A stretch of DNA of 64,000 nt from positions 45,487 through 109,486 of the forward strand of contig NZ_NWSV01000021.1 of the NCBI RefSeq assembly GCF_002531935.1. The letters are read 5' to 3'. The stretch comes from Rhizobium chutanense. Lineage in GTDB: Bacteria > Pseudomonadota > Alphaproteobacteria > Rhizobiales > Rhizobiaceae. Shown in pieces: positions 53,021-61,709 of the stretch. The first letter of the stretch is position 1. The number at the start of each line of letters is the position of its first letter. Made by a program: the position numbers and the translations under genes. The notes under the pieces were generated by a model, which was not told the DNA's origin, did no database searches, and saw only the letters and a list, made by a program, of their open reading frames with translations.

Positions 53021-54190
53021 GTGTGCGTACGTAAATTGATAATTGGATTTTTTCTCGCAGCAACCCTAGCCGTGCCGTTGAAGGCGACGGCTGGCGGGCT
53101 TAGTGAACTGCCGCGGGAAGAGCGGAAGACCTACGAGTTATTGGACCCGCGGTTGCCCACAGGAGAGTCGATATTTCGGAATTTTAGAGCAAAGCGAGCG
53201 CCACCGTGGAAAATTGGTTATGCCTCGAGCTATGCTGACAACACGTGGCGTGCGAACGTCCTTGATGAGTTTACAAATAAGCTTCTGCCGACTTTCAAGA
53301 AGGCTGGGCTGGTATCCGAGCTCGTCGTTACACAGTCCAATCTTGATGATAACGCCCAGATCAACCAAATGCGGCAGATGGTAGATGAGGGTGTCGACGC
53401 CATAATCATATGCTGCTCCAACCTTACAGCGCTCAACCCGACGATAGAGTACGCCTATTCGAAAGGCGTACCTGTTATCTCATACTCCGGTTATGTTACG
53501 TCGCCGTTCGCAATCAATGCGACAGAGAACAACATGCAAGGCGGTTTTGAGGCGGCAAAGTGGTTGGCTGAAGAGATTGAAGGCAGCGGCAATGTGCTGC
53601 TTGTGTCCGGAATCTCTGGCTTCGCCTCCTCAGACAGCTTCAACGTCGGCGCCACAAAGGCCTTGGAGTACTATCCCGAGATCAATGTCGTCGGACAGGT
53701 TGACGGGAAGTGGACAGACAGCGTCGCACAATCAGAAGTACAGAAATTCCTCGCCGCTAACCCTGGTCGAATTGACGGTATTATTGTTCAGTCGGGAGCC
53801 GAGTCTGGTGTAATTAACGCCGTCCGCCAGTCCGGACGAGAGATAATGCCGATCGTGCTTGGCGGAGAGGCTTCGGCAGCATGTTACTGGCGTAAGAATC
53901 CTGACTTTGTAAGTAGGAGCTTTCACTTCTGGCCGCCACGCTCCGAGGCTCGTTTCGTATGGGACGTGATGATGCGCACTCTGGAGGGTCAAGGTCCGAA
54001 GATACAGACACTTCTGCGACCGGCAATTCCTTACACGATCGATGATGTAAAAGCGGAACTGCCAACCGATTGCGACCCTAACAGTGAAGATTGGATCGAG
54101 CCGAAGGATGCAGCTTGGTGGCCTGCTGCTGCCGCCGCGAAATATTTCGACAATCCAGCAGATCCGCTTTCTTGGAGACCAACCAATTGA
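53021..54190 (+). CDS. RbsB-like periplasmic substrate-binding protein (orphan copy 3)
   Basis: A 389-residue binding protein with a GTG start at 53021 chosen so that the signal peptide (KLIIGFFLAATLAVPLKATA) lies at the N-terminus; the open frame extends 60 codons upstream with no signal. PPWKIGYASSYADNTWRANV, VTQSNLDDNAQINQMRQMVD, IIICCSN and YSGYVTSPFAINATENNMQG make it a close paralogue of the importer B protein. No importer genes follow. Placed between a transmembrane chemoreceptor and a PAS-GGDEF-EAL gene, it is a candidate chemotaxis ligand carrier. Confidence 0.88.
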   Translation: MCVRKLIIGFFLAATLAVPLKATAGGLSELPREERKTYELLDPRLPTGESIFRNFRAKRAPPWKIGYASSYADNTWRANVLDEFTNKLLPTFKKAGLVSELVVTQSNLDDNAQINQMRQMVDEGVDAIIICCSNLTALNPTIEYAYSKGVPVISYSGYVTSPFAINATENNMQGGFEAAKWLAEEIEGSGNVLLVSGISGFASSDSFNVGATKALEYYPEINVVGQVDGKWTDSVAQSEVQKFLAANPGRIDGIIVQSGAESGVINAVRQSGREIMPIVLGGEASAACYWRKNPDFVSRSFHFWPPRSEARFVWDVMMRTLEGQGPKIQTLLRPAIPYTIDDVKAELPTDCDPNSEDWIEPKDAAWWPAAAAAKYFDNPADPLSWRPTN

Positions 54191-54580
54191 GCTTGCATGC
54201 TGTGTAGGCGGTGAAACGCTACCCCGCCCCGCCCCGCCCCGCCTCGGGCGAGGTCGGCAAGTGCGGGGAATGCCGCGGGTCGCGTCAGGAGAAATCCCAG
54301 AAACGATGCGGTTCCAATCGAGCAACGATGTGCCCTGCAGGGCACTCTCGCCCTGGATGCTGGGCATACTCTCCTGCCACACCCCTCGCGAAGTCGGACA
54401 ACGTTCTCACTGCGCCAACCAATCCGCACTGCGTAGCGAAAGTTGCGGCTCCGGAAGGGCGGCCGTCCGACCACCACTGCAACAAATTGCGCCTCAAATG
54501 ACTTGGGCAGCGTTCCCCGGAAGAATTCCTGATGGGATGGATGATGCATCCTATCTTGGTCCTTGGTACGGAGCTTCACG
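54191..54580. other. GC-rich intergenic region with CCCCG tandem repeats
   Basis: 390 bases. Four copies of CCCCG (54222-54241) run into the hairpin CCTCGGGCGAGG (54242-54253), and a perfect 16-bp palindrome GTGCCCTGCAGGGCAC lies at 54330-54345. Short open frames on both strands match nothing known. It may contain the terminator of the binding-protein gene and the promoter of the next; neither is certain. Confidence 0.45.
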
Positions 54581-57139
54581 ATGAAGTCGCCATTACAACC
54601 GCTTGGGCAGTCTTCTTTTTTTGTGGAAAGGCGTGATCGCCAGCGAGACGGAGCGCTGCATCACGATACCTCAACCGACCGAAGAGCGCTTCTTGAAGCG
54701 TTGCTCGGCGTGTTGCCCCTTCCGATTTTCTACAAAGATTGGCATGGTCGTTACGTGGGCTGCAACAAAGCGTTCGAAGACCTCCTTGGTTACTCGCGCG
54801 ACGATATCATCGGGAAAGCGGATCTTGATCTCGGTTCGACGCAACTAGCGGAACTTTATTCTAGCGAGGATAACGCCCTTCTCGAAAGGGGTGGGTCCCA
54901 AGTCTCCGAGCGTAAGATCGCCATTGCAAGCGGCGCCGTCCTAGATGTTGTCTGTAACATGGCCGTTTTCAGAGTTGAGGACGACGAGCCCGCCGGTTTG
55001 ATTGGTGTTATAGTCGACATTACCGAGCACAAGCTGGCCGAGCAGGAGCTCAAGAACGCTCTTGAACTCTCCGAAGGAATCGTCACTGCCATTCCAGATG
55101 TTCTCTTCGAGGTGGACGAGGAGGGGCGTTATCTTCAGGTTTGGACCAGAAATCCGGAACTGCTAGCCCAGCAACGGGAGATGCTCCTCGGCAGGACGGT
55201 CAACCAGGTTCTCGCGCCTGATCAAGCGGCCATCGCAATGGAGGCGCTTCGAACTGCAAGCAGAGAGGGAGTTGCCTACGGCCGATGCATTTGCGTTTCC
55301 TTGCCGAACGGCGAGAGACGGTGGTTCGAACTGTCGGTGGCCAGACGACCGAGCGCCGATCCTGAAGCCGCCACGACGCTCCTGGCATTCTCGCGCGATG
55401 TCACCGAACGAAAACAGGCGGAAGACGCCATCAACTCCGTGCGGACGCAACTGCTGAGCGTGCTTCAAACAATTCCTGATATGGTTTGGGTAAAGGACGT
55501 GGATGGTGTCCACCTATTGTGCAATCACGCCTTCGAGCGGCTGACTGGGAAGACCGAGGCAGAGGTCGTTGGAAAAACCGACCTCGAGTTGTTCGGGGCT
55601 AAAAGAGCTCGGATTTTCCGAAAGTCTGATAAGGCTACAATCGAGGCCGGCGGCATTCTGATGGACGAGGAATGGGTGGTTTCGTCGGAGAACGGTCAAT
55701 CCATTCTTCTCGAAACACGTAAAGTTGCGGTCCTCGGCGCAGGTGGAGAGGTTACCGGAGTTCTCGGTGTATCTCGCGATGTCACGGAACTGAACGCCTC
55801 GCGCGAAAAAATCAAACAGATGGCCTTCTACGATGCGGTGACTTGTTTGCCGAACCGATTGATGTTTAACGATCGATTGCAACAGGTGGTCAGTGCCGTG
55901 TCATCGCAAGGTAAGCGTGCCGGGATAATGCTCATTGACATCGACCATTTCAAAGTTGTCAACGATACAATGGGTCACCCGATCGGTGATCAATTACTCT
56001 GCCAGGTTGCTGCTCGGCTTAAAGCATCTGTTCGCGACCGCGACACCGTTGCCCGGTTCGGCGGCGACGAATTCGCTATTCTGCTGCCAGAAATCCGGAA
56101 AGACGACGACCTCGATCGGGTTGCTTGCGCGATCCTCGAGAGGTTCAAAGATTGTTTCCTGCTGGACGGCAAGGAAGTCTACGTTTCATGCAGCGTAGGT
56201 ATCGCGATCTCGCCCGACGACAGCACAAATGTCAACGACCTTGTGAAATACGCCGACTCGGCGATGTATTTAGCCAAACGCTCGGGAAGGAACAGTTTTC
56301 GCTTCTATTCGAAGGACCTGACCGTGGGCGTGGAGGAGCGCATGCATTTGGAATCTGAATTGCGCCGCGCTATCGAGCGCGAAGAATTGGAGCTGCACTA
56401 CCAGCCCAAGGTGCTTCTGGTCAGCGGCGCAATGGTTGGTTCGGAAGCGTTGTTGAGATGGTCCCATCCCCAGATGGGCATGATTGCGCCCGCCCGCTTC
56501 ATTCCGGTCGCTGAGGATACGGGGCTAATCGTTGAACTCGGGCGATGGGTGCTGCGTGAAGCTTGCGAGACAGCGAAGGAACTGAACGCCGATGCCCAGC
56601 GACCCCACAAGGTGGCAGTCAATCTTTCGGTTAAGCAATTCCAATGCGCACGGTTGGCAAACTCGATCGCCGAGATTCTCGATGAAACTGGCTGCCGTGC
56701 GGAATGGATCGAAATCGAGATCACGGAGAGCCTGCTTCTGGATCGGAACGACAATACTCTGCAGACGCTTCTCAAGCTGCGTCAGATGGGATTTTCAATT
56801 GCTATCGATGATTTTGGCACCGGTTATTCGGCGCTCAACTATCTCGCCCGCTTCCCAATCGATACTCTGAAGATTGATCGGTCATTCATAAACAGCTCAG
56901 ACAAAAGGAACGAGGAGTTGGTCAAGGCAATCCTCTCCATTGCGCAGTGTCTCGGACAGAATGTGGTGGCAGAAGGTGTTGAGACCGCCGAGCAGGCAGC
57001 ATTCCTAGCGGCGAACGGATGCGGTTCGGCCCAAGGCTTTCTTTACAGCAAGGCCTTACCCAAGAGGGAGTTCGTTGCTCTTTGGGAGAACTCGTGTGCC
57101 ACCGGCGGCGGTTCAGTTGAAATGAGGCGTTTTGGATGA
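54581..57139 (+). CDS. PAS-PAS-PAS-GGDEF-EAL protein, c-di-GMP turnover
   Basis: An 852-residue cytoplasmic protein; ATG at 54581 with GGAG 9 bases before (an upstream TTG is possible). Three PAS domains (about 30-155, 165-285, 295-410; FYKDWHGRYVGCNKAFEDLL, VWVKDVDGVHLLCNHAFERL), then GGDEF (RFGGDEFAILLPE near residue 494, active-site motif intact) and EAL (VGSEALLRWSHP near 622, later IDDFGTGYSALNYLARFPID). Both motifs look intact, so it could make or degrade c-di-GMP. No membrane segment. It probably ties pathway or redox signals to motility versus attachment. Confidence 0.93.
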   Translation: MKSPLQPLGQSSFFVERRDRQRDGALHHDTSTDRRALLEALLGVLPLPIFYKDWHGRYVGCNKAFEDLLGYSRDDIIGKADLDLGSTQLAELYSSEDNALLERGGSQVSERKIAIASGAVLDVVCNMAVFRVEDDEPAGLIGVIVDITEHKLAEQELKNALELSEGIVTAIPDVLFEVDEEGRYLQVWTRNPELLAQQREMLLGRTVNQVLAPDQAAIAMEALRTASREGVAYGRCICVSLPNGERRWFELSVARRPSADPEAATTLLAFSRDVTERKQAEDAINSVRTQLLSVLQTIPDMVWVKDVDGVHLLCNHAFERLTGKTEAEVVGKTDLELFGAKRARIFRKSDKATIEAGGILMDEEWVVSSENGQSILLETRKVAVLGAGGEVTGVLGVSRDVTELNASREKIKQMAFYDAVTCLPNRLMFNDRLQQVVSAVSSQGKRAGIMLIDIDHFKVVNDTMGHPIGDQLLCQVAARLKASVRDRDTVARFGGDEFAILLPEIRKDDDLDRVACAILERFKDCFLLDGKEVYVSCSVGIAISPDDSTNVNDLVKYADSAMYLAKRSGRNSFRFYSKDLTVGVEERMHLESELRRAIEREELELHYQPKVLLVSGAMVGSEALLRWSHPQMGMIAPARFIPVAEDTGLIVELGRWVLREACETAKELNADAQRPHKVAVNLSVKQFQCARLANSIAEILDETGCRAEWIEIEITESLLLDRNDNTLQTLLKLRQMGFSIAIDDFGTGYSALNYLARFPIDTLKIDRSFINSSDKRNEELVKAILSIAQCLGQNVVAEGVETAEQAAFLAANGCGSAQGFLYSKALPKREFVALWENSCATGGGSVEMRRFG

Positions 57140-57334
57140 TTGCTAGGTGAACGCCGCCGAACCTCGCGGCAATTCCCATCGTTGGCCAGAGCCAACGGCG
57201 AGGCTAGGCCGTGTTTGAACGTTGACCCCGTATCGACTCGATTATCACCCACTCTACGCACTGCGGATCAGCGCTTGGCCCGGCCCGGGCGGCGGCCGGG
57301 GTTGTAGACGGCGGCCAAGTGCGGGTGATGGAGA

Positions 57335-57475
57335 GCAGGTCGCCGATGATGCCGCGGCGGCTCGTGCTGCGTTTGATGGCATTGCCCATGATCTCGTCTC
57401 ATAGGCGCTGCGCACGCCGAAGAGCTTCAGCGTGCTGATCAGTTCGAGTATCTGCGATCGTTCTCTCAGCTTGCC
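57335..57475 (-). pseudogene. IS21-family istB remnant
   Basis: On the minus strand one frame reads ILELISTLKLFGVRSAY and, after a two-base insertion, another reads EIMGNAIKRSTSRRGIIGDL. Together they match the N-terminal LKLFG-x-x-x-AYDEI-x-x-x-A-x-KR-(x)8-GDLL pattern of IstB-like IS21 helper proteins. The ATPase part is gone. The rest of the 57140-57563 gap holds no gene I can name. It marks an old insertion or recombination point between the sensory island and the AraC-MBL genes. Confidence 0.55.
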
Positions 57476-57563
57476 CTCCTGACGTTGTCACAACGGGCGC
57501 AAAAGGCGCAACGTCCACCGGCTCGCTTGTCAACCGAAGCGCGTCGGGAAAGGAGAGCTGTGT

Positions 57564-58583
57564 CTAGTGCTTCAAGGTCTCCGATGGCAGCTGGCCGAAT
57601 CGCTTCCTGTATTCGGATGCAAACCTCCCGACATGCGTAAATCCCCATTTAAGGGCTACGCTTGCAACGGAGCGCTTGTAGTCTCCTTCGAGCAACTCGC
57701 GGTGTACAGCTACCAGCCGAATCTCCTTCAGGTAAGACATTGGAGTCGTACTCCTAAACTGCCTGAAACCCTCTTGCAAAGTTCGACTGCTCACCCTGGC
57801 TGCGACGGCAAGGTCATCGAGCGAAATCGGTTCGGCATAATGCGCATGCATAAAATCGATGGCCCGCTTCACGTGTCGAGGCGCTGGCAACGGGATAGAA
57901 TGGACCGGTTCATCTGAATAGCGATGCGGAAAGTTCTCAAGAAGTAGGCAGGTCAGCGCGTCTCGAAGGGCGGCGAGAGCCAAGGGCGACTGGCGCAAGA
58001 ATCCACTTTCCTGGAGACCGGAATGGAGATTCTCGGCCACATGCATCAATGCAAGTCCAGGACCGGTCGATAGGTCGATTTGAGGAAAGAAGTCGACCGT
58101 GCCCGTAACGGTTCTGTCGAACATTTGCGTCAAGTGGCGGGTGAATATCGTCTTGTCTATGAACAGCCCTAGATGATGACGCGGACCGGACACCCGAAGG
58201 CCGGCTGTAAGCTCGCATTCCAGAATTGTGGCATGCCCAGGCACCGATTCAATAGGTTTACCCACGTAGTCAAAAACGGCACCGCCATGTCTTGGCAGCA
58301 CAACAAGCATTCTGTCGCTGGGCGCCTCCCGCCTCAAAGTGAGTGCTCCTCGATAGGAGCAATCAGCAACCTCTATTCCCTCCGCAAAAGCGAGCCTGCA
58401 GGAATACCCAATTGGAGCGTCACTTTCGACCGTAACCTTCATCAAGGATTTAGGTGTCGACAACATTTCTGAGAGCTCATCCGGGCAAACTCCGCTTCGT
58501 GCCGCTCCTTTGACAGGTTCGCTCGGCGAAGCAGGATTCCGGACAAGACTATTCTTCGCATGCCCCAAAAATCTGTTTGACAT
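57564..58583 (-). CDS. AraC-family transcriptional regulator
   Basis: A 339-residue AraC protein. The ATG at 58583 is chosen for GAGG 6 bases upstream; a longer frame exists. The N-terminal sensing domain (residues 40-210: DRMLVVLPRHGGAVFDYVGK) resembles the AraC-binding-like domain of catabolic activators. The C-terminal double HTH is RAIDFMHAHYAEPISLDDLA, ARVSSRTLQEGFRQFRSTTP and VALKWGFTHVGRFASEYRKR. It is divergent from the MBL-ADH-MBL operon with 177 bases between them, so that operon may be under both this activator and the GntR operator. Confidence 0.92.
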   Translation of the reverse strand: MSNRFLGHAKNSLVRNPASPSEPVKGAARSGVCPDELSEMLSTPKSLMKVTVESDAPIGYSCRLAFAEGIEVADCSYRGALTLRREAPSDRMLVVLPRHGGAVFDYVGKPIESVPGHATILECELTAGLRVSGPRHHLGLFIDKTIFTRHLTQMFDRTVTGTVDFFPQIDLSTGPGLALMHVAENLHSGLQESGFLRQSPLALAALRDALTCLLLENFPHRYSDEPVHSIPLPAPRHVKRAIDFMHAHYAEPISLDDLAVAARVSSRTLQEGFRQFRSTTPMSYLKEIRLVAVHRELLEGDYKRSVASVALKWGFTHVGRFASEYRKRFGQLPSETLKH

Positions 58584-58699
58584 TATGAACCTCAATAAAT
58601 CTCCAAGATTTTCCATCGCGCCGCATCCAGTAGGACACGACCGCAATGAAGCGGCGCAATGACCGGGGGAGGCTAAGACCTTTTCCCGCATCTGGATAT

Positions 58700-58726
58700 T
58701 TGACAGATTATCATACAATCTGCCAA
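58700..58726 (+). promoter_or_regulatory. full-length palindromic GntR-type operator-promoter of the MBL-ADH-MBL operon
   Basis: TTGACAGATTATC, A, TACAATCTGCCAA: 27 bases with both arms kept and few mismatches. TTGACA is the -35; the -10 lies near 58723-58733 (AAGAATAAT). The gene starts 34 bases after the operator, facing away from the AraC gene. Confidence 0.83.
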
Positions 58727-58760
58727 GAATAATCCGGAGGAACACGAGGGAGGAAATCGG

Positions 58761-59654
58761 GTGTCTCTTAACAAGCATCACCAAGCGAAGCTTCCGTATT
58801 TTTATCCGTTCAAATTTGGCGACGGAAAAATCACAGTTCTATCCGACGGACCGCTGGAGCTAGGCGATCCCGGTACGAACTTCTTAGGTGTGGACGGAGC
58901 CACGGTCAGCGGAATGCTAGAGCGCAATTTCCTGCCGACGAACAATGTCGTGCTCGAGCAAAACGTGCCGCTTGTTGAAATAAACGGAAGGACAATTCTG
59001 TTTGATACCGGGATGGGTTCTTCCAAGGCGTTTGGGCCTACTACAGGTCGGCTCCTGACAAGTCTCGAAGAAGCGGGCCGAGAGCCGACGGAGATCGACG
59101 CCGTGGTTCTGTCGCACGCTCATATCGATCATATCGGTGGTCTATGTGATGCCAATGGAAGGCTAAATTTTCCAAACGCCGAAATCTTTATCAGTGAGCG
59201 AGACTTCATCGACTGGACGGACGGATCAAAGATCGACTCTTCGTTCCAATTCCAGATCGATAACGCTCGGCGGAACCTGCTCCCTAACAAGGATCGCATC
59301 TCCTTTTTCCAGGATGGCGAAGAGTTCTTACCAGGCGTCCAAGCGATCTCTGCCCCGGGCCACACCCTCGGGCATCATTGCTTCATGCTGCTATCCGGAA
59401 ACGATCGCCTCTGCTTCCTCGGCGACCTTACACATCACCATATCTTGCTGATGGAAAGGCCGATGATGGAATTCAAATACGACACGGACCCGAAACTGTC
59501 AGCCATATCCCGCACCCGCGTGCTTGACATGCTGGCGACGGAACGCGTCGCAGTCATGTCTTACCATTTCGCATGGCCAGGTACTGGGCACGTGGCGCGG
59601 AGCGGCAATGGATTTCGCTACATCCCGGCACCAATGCAGTTGCTTGCAATTTAA
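58761..59654 (+). CDS. metallo-beta-lactamase-fold hydrolase, copy 2
   Basis: A 297-residue MBL-fold enzyme with a GTG start behind GGGAGG. Metal ligands: VVLSHAHIDHIGGLCDANGR, SAPGHTLGHHCFML, CFLGDLTHHHILL and a late MSYHFAWPGTGHV. The LPTNNVVLEQNVPLVEINGR, TILFDTGMGSSKAFG arrangement is like the organophosphate/lactone hydrolase (MPH-like) branch, different from the AttM-like copies. No signal peptide. First gene of the MBL-ADH-MBL operon; it probably opens a lactone or ester. Confidence 0.88.
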   Translation: MSLNKHHQAKLPYFYPFKFGDGKITVLSDGPLELGDPGTNFLGVDGATVSGMLERNFLPTNNVVLEQNVPLVEINGRTILFDTGMGSSKAFGPTTGRLLTSLEEAGREPTEIDAVVLSHAHIDHIGGLCDANGRLNFPNAEIFISERDFIDWTDGSKIDSSFQFQIDNARRNLLPNKDRISFFQDGEEFLPGVQAISAPGHTLGHHCFMLLSGNDRLCFLGDLTHHHILLMERPMMEFKYDTDPKLSAISRTRVLDMLATERVAVMSYHFAWPGTGHVARSGNGFRYIPAPMQLLAI

Positions 59655-59667
59655 GGGGACGTCAGAG

Positions 59668-60795
59668 ATGCAAATGCGTTCGGTAATCCTCAGGGAGTCG
59701 GGTCTGCCGAAGCCCTATTCTGGTTCGAAACCCCTTGCGATCGAGATCGTGGAACTAACGCCGCCTGGCCCCTCGGAAGTGTTGGTCAAGATCAAGGCTG
59801 CCGGCCTCTGCCACTCCGACCTATCCGCAATCAATGGCGACAGACCGCGCCCGCTTCCTGTTGCTCTAGGCCATGAGGCGTCTGGTGTCGTTGAAGCAAT
59901 CGGTCCGGGCGTTGAGAAAGTCGCTGTCGGTGACCATGTCGTTATGTCATTTCTACCGGTTTGTGGCCATTGTTCATATTGTGCTGAAGGCCGCGCGAGC
60001 CTCTGCGAACCAGGCTACCAGGCCAATGCAGCAGGAACGCTTCTATCAGGCAGCAAGCACATCCGCCTGAAAGGATACGAAATCAACCACCATAGTGGGG
60101 TTTCTGCGTTTTCCCAATATGCTGTCGTCTCGGAAAGCTCGGTCGTCAAAGTGACCAAGGATATCGGCTTGGTAGAAGCTGCTCTTTTCGGCTGCGCCGT
60201 TATGACCGGCGTTGGAGCTGTGATGAACACATGCGAGGTCCGCCCAGGCCAAAGCGTGGCGGTAATCGGGCTCGGCGGGGTCGGCCTTTCCGCGATCCTC
60301 GGCGCCGTCGCGAGCGGAGCAAGCGATATCGTGGCAATAGACCTCATTCAAGCCAAGCTGGATCTCGCCAAGGAACTGGGAGCGACGAAAACCTTTCTGG
60401 CCACCTCGCCAGACATTGTCGCCCAAGTAAAAAACGCAACAAGCGGAGGGGTAGATTACGCCATTGAGATGGCTGGATCCAAGAAGGCATTCGAACTCGC
60501 ATATGAGATTACCCGGCGGGGAGGGATGACCGCTACGGCCGGATTGGCCAACGTAAATTCCCGTTTCGAGATTTCGCCTTTGCCGTTGGTCGGAGAAGAG
60601 AGAACGATCAAGGGAAGCTATATGGGCTCCTGCGTGCCGTCGCGCGACATACCCCGCTATATCGACCTATACCTTAGAGGTAAGCTGCCAGTGGACAAAT
60701 TGCTGTCGAGCACCGGCCCCCTTGACGAGATCAACGAAGCTTTCGATCGCCTTGATAGGGCCGAGATCAATCGACACCTGGTCGTGATGGACTAA
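59668..60795 (+). CDS. zinc-dependent alcohol dehydrogenase, copy 3
   Basis: A 375-residue medium-chain dehydrogenase; the ATG at 59668 starts MQMRSVILRESGLPKPYSG, 13 bases after the MBL stop. Catalytic zinc AAGLCHSDLSAING and LGHEASGVVEAIG; structural zinc VCGHCSYCAEGRASLC; NAD fold VAVIGLGGVGLSAILGAVAS. It belongs to the class III/AdhD-like group and is more distant from the two aryl-type copies. Flanked by two lactonase-like genes, it may oxidise a lactol or omega-alcohol. The stop overlaps the next start (TAATGG). Confidence 0.92.
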   Translation: MQMRSVILRESGLPKPYSGSKPLAIEIVELTPPGPSEVLVKIKAAGLCHSDLSAINGDRPRPLPVALGHEASGVVEAIGPGVEKVAVGDHVVMSFLPVCGHCSYCAEGRASLCEPGYQANAAGTLLSGSKHIRLKGYEINHHSGVSAFSQYAVVSESSVVKVTKDIGLVEAALFGCAVMTGVGAVMNTCEVRPGQSVAVIGLGGVGLSAILGAVASGASDIVAIDLIQAKLDLAKELGATKTFLATSPDIVAQVKNATSGGVDYAIEMAGSKKAFELAYEITRRGGMTATAGLANVNSRFEISPLPLVGEERTIKGSYMGSCVPSRDIPRYIDLYLRGKLPVDKLLSSTGPLDEINEAFDRLDRAEINRHLVVMD

Positions 60796-61589
60796 TGGCA
60801 AAACGTCCTCTATTAAACGAGTGGAAAGCGCTCGCCATCCATTACGGCACCGCGCAAAGACCAGTGAGCGACCTGGTCCTTGAGATCGATGACGTTCACG
60901 ACTCCCTATCACGAATCGAATACTTCGTTTGGCTGATCCGTCTCGAAGACCGCCTGATTCTCGTGGACACTGGCTTCAATGCCGACGAGGCTGCGGCCAG
61001 GGGGCGAACACTGTTGATCCATCCTGTGGCAGCTCTGAGCGGCCTTGGCATCGAACCCAGCGATATTACTGATGTCGTTGTGACGCACCTGCATTATGAT
61101 CATGCCGGAAACCTCCCCGCCTTTCCCAACGCGAGTTTTCATATTCAAGACCGGGAAATGGCATATGGAACGGGGCGGTGCATGTGCCATGAGCGAATGC
61201 GTAGGCCCTTTGCTGCAGAAGGCGTCGTCGACGCGGTTCGGCTCGTTTTTCAGGCAAGGGTCCGCTTCCATGATGGGGATGGGGAAATAGCTCCTGGTTG
61301 CAAGCTGCACCTGATAGGCGGTCACTCGAAGGGTTTGCAGGTTGTTACGGTGGCGACAGGCGGCGCCCTGCTGGTCGTCGCTTCGGACGCGCTTCATTTT
61401 CAACGGTATCTGGAAAACGACAACGCGTTTCCGCTATTTGCAGATTATCCAGACGTAATTGAGGGGTACAAGAAGCTGCGTTTGCTCGCTGGGGCGAGCG
61501 GCCTGATCATTCCGGGGCATGATCCAGAAGTCCTGCGGAAATTCCCGCCACTTGCGCCCGATATGGAATTCGCCAGAGTTTTGCTCTGA
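60795..61589 (+). CDS. metallo-beta-lactamase-fold hydrolase (AHL-lactonase-like), copy 3
   Basis: A 264-residue MBL-fold enzyme. Metal site VVVTHLHYDHAGNLPAFPNA (HxHxDH), HLIGGHSKGLQVVTV, LVVASDALHFQRY and IIPGHDPEVLRKF give the five-His/two-Asp set of AHL-lactonase-like enzymes. YFVWLIRLEDRLILVDTGFN precedes. It overlaps the ADH stop by one base. No luxI/luxR genes are in the window, so a catabolic lactone is the more likely substrate. Confidence 0.88.
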   Translation: MAKRPLLNEWKALAIHYGTAQRPVSDLVLEIDDVHDSLSRIEYFVWLIRLEDRLILVDTGFNADEAAARGRTLLIHPVAALSGLGIEPSDITDVVVTHLHYDHAGNLPAFPNASFHIQDREMAYGTGRCMCHERMRRPFAAEGVVDAVRLVFQARVRFHDGDGEIAPGCKLHLIGGHSKGLQVVTVATGGALLVVASDALHFQRYLENDNAFPLFADYPDVIEGYKKLRLLAGASGLIIPGHDPEVLRKFPPLAPDMEFARVLL

Positions 61590-61622
61590 CCCTCCAATGA
61601 ACTGATAAACTTTTTTGCAGTT

Positions 61623-61634
61623 TTGCAGACAATC
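61623..61634. promoter_or_regulatory. half-site of the GntR operator before the second GntR gene
   Basis: TTGCAGACAATC, whose complement GATTGTCTGCAA keeps the core GATTGTCTG. It is 76 bases before the regulator start and resembles the half-site near the first GntR gene. Autoregulation is possible. Confidence 0.4.
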
Positions 61635-61709
61635 GGGCTGTCCTACGAAACCCTCCAGAGATATAGTGCTTCGGTGCCACGCCGGGTTTAATCGACGGAT
61701 TATGTGTGA

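Noticed and set aside
54222..54345. CRISPR array or rho-independent terminator
   Set aside because: The CCCCG units have no spacers and the hairpins are not followed by a T-run.
58761..61589. MBL-fold genes as antibiotic-resistance beta-lactamases
   Set aside because: Motif order fits lactonase/hydrolase branches; no signal peptides, and the operon context is catabolic.
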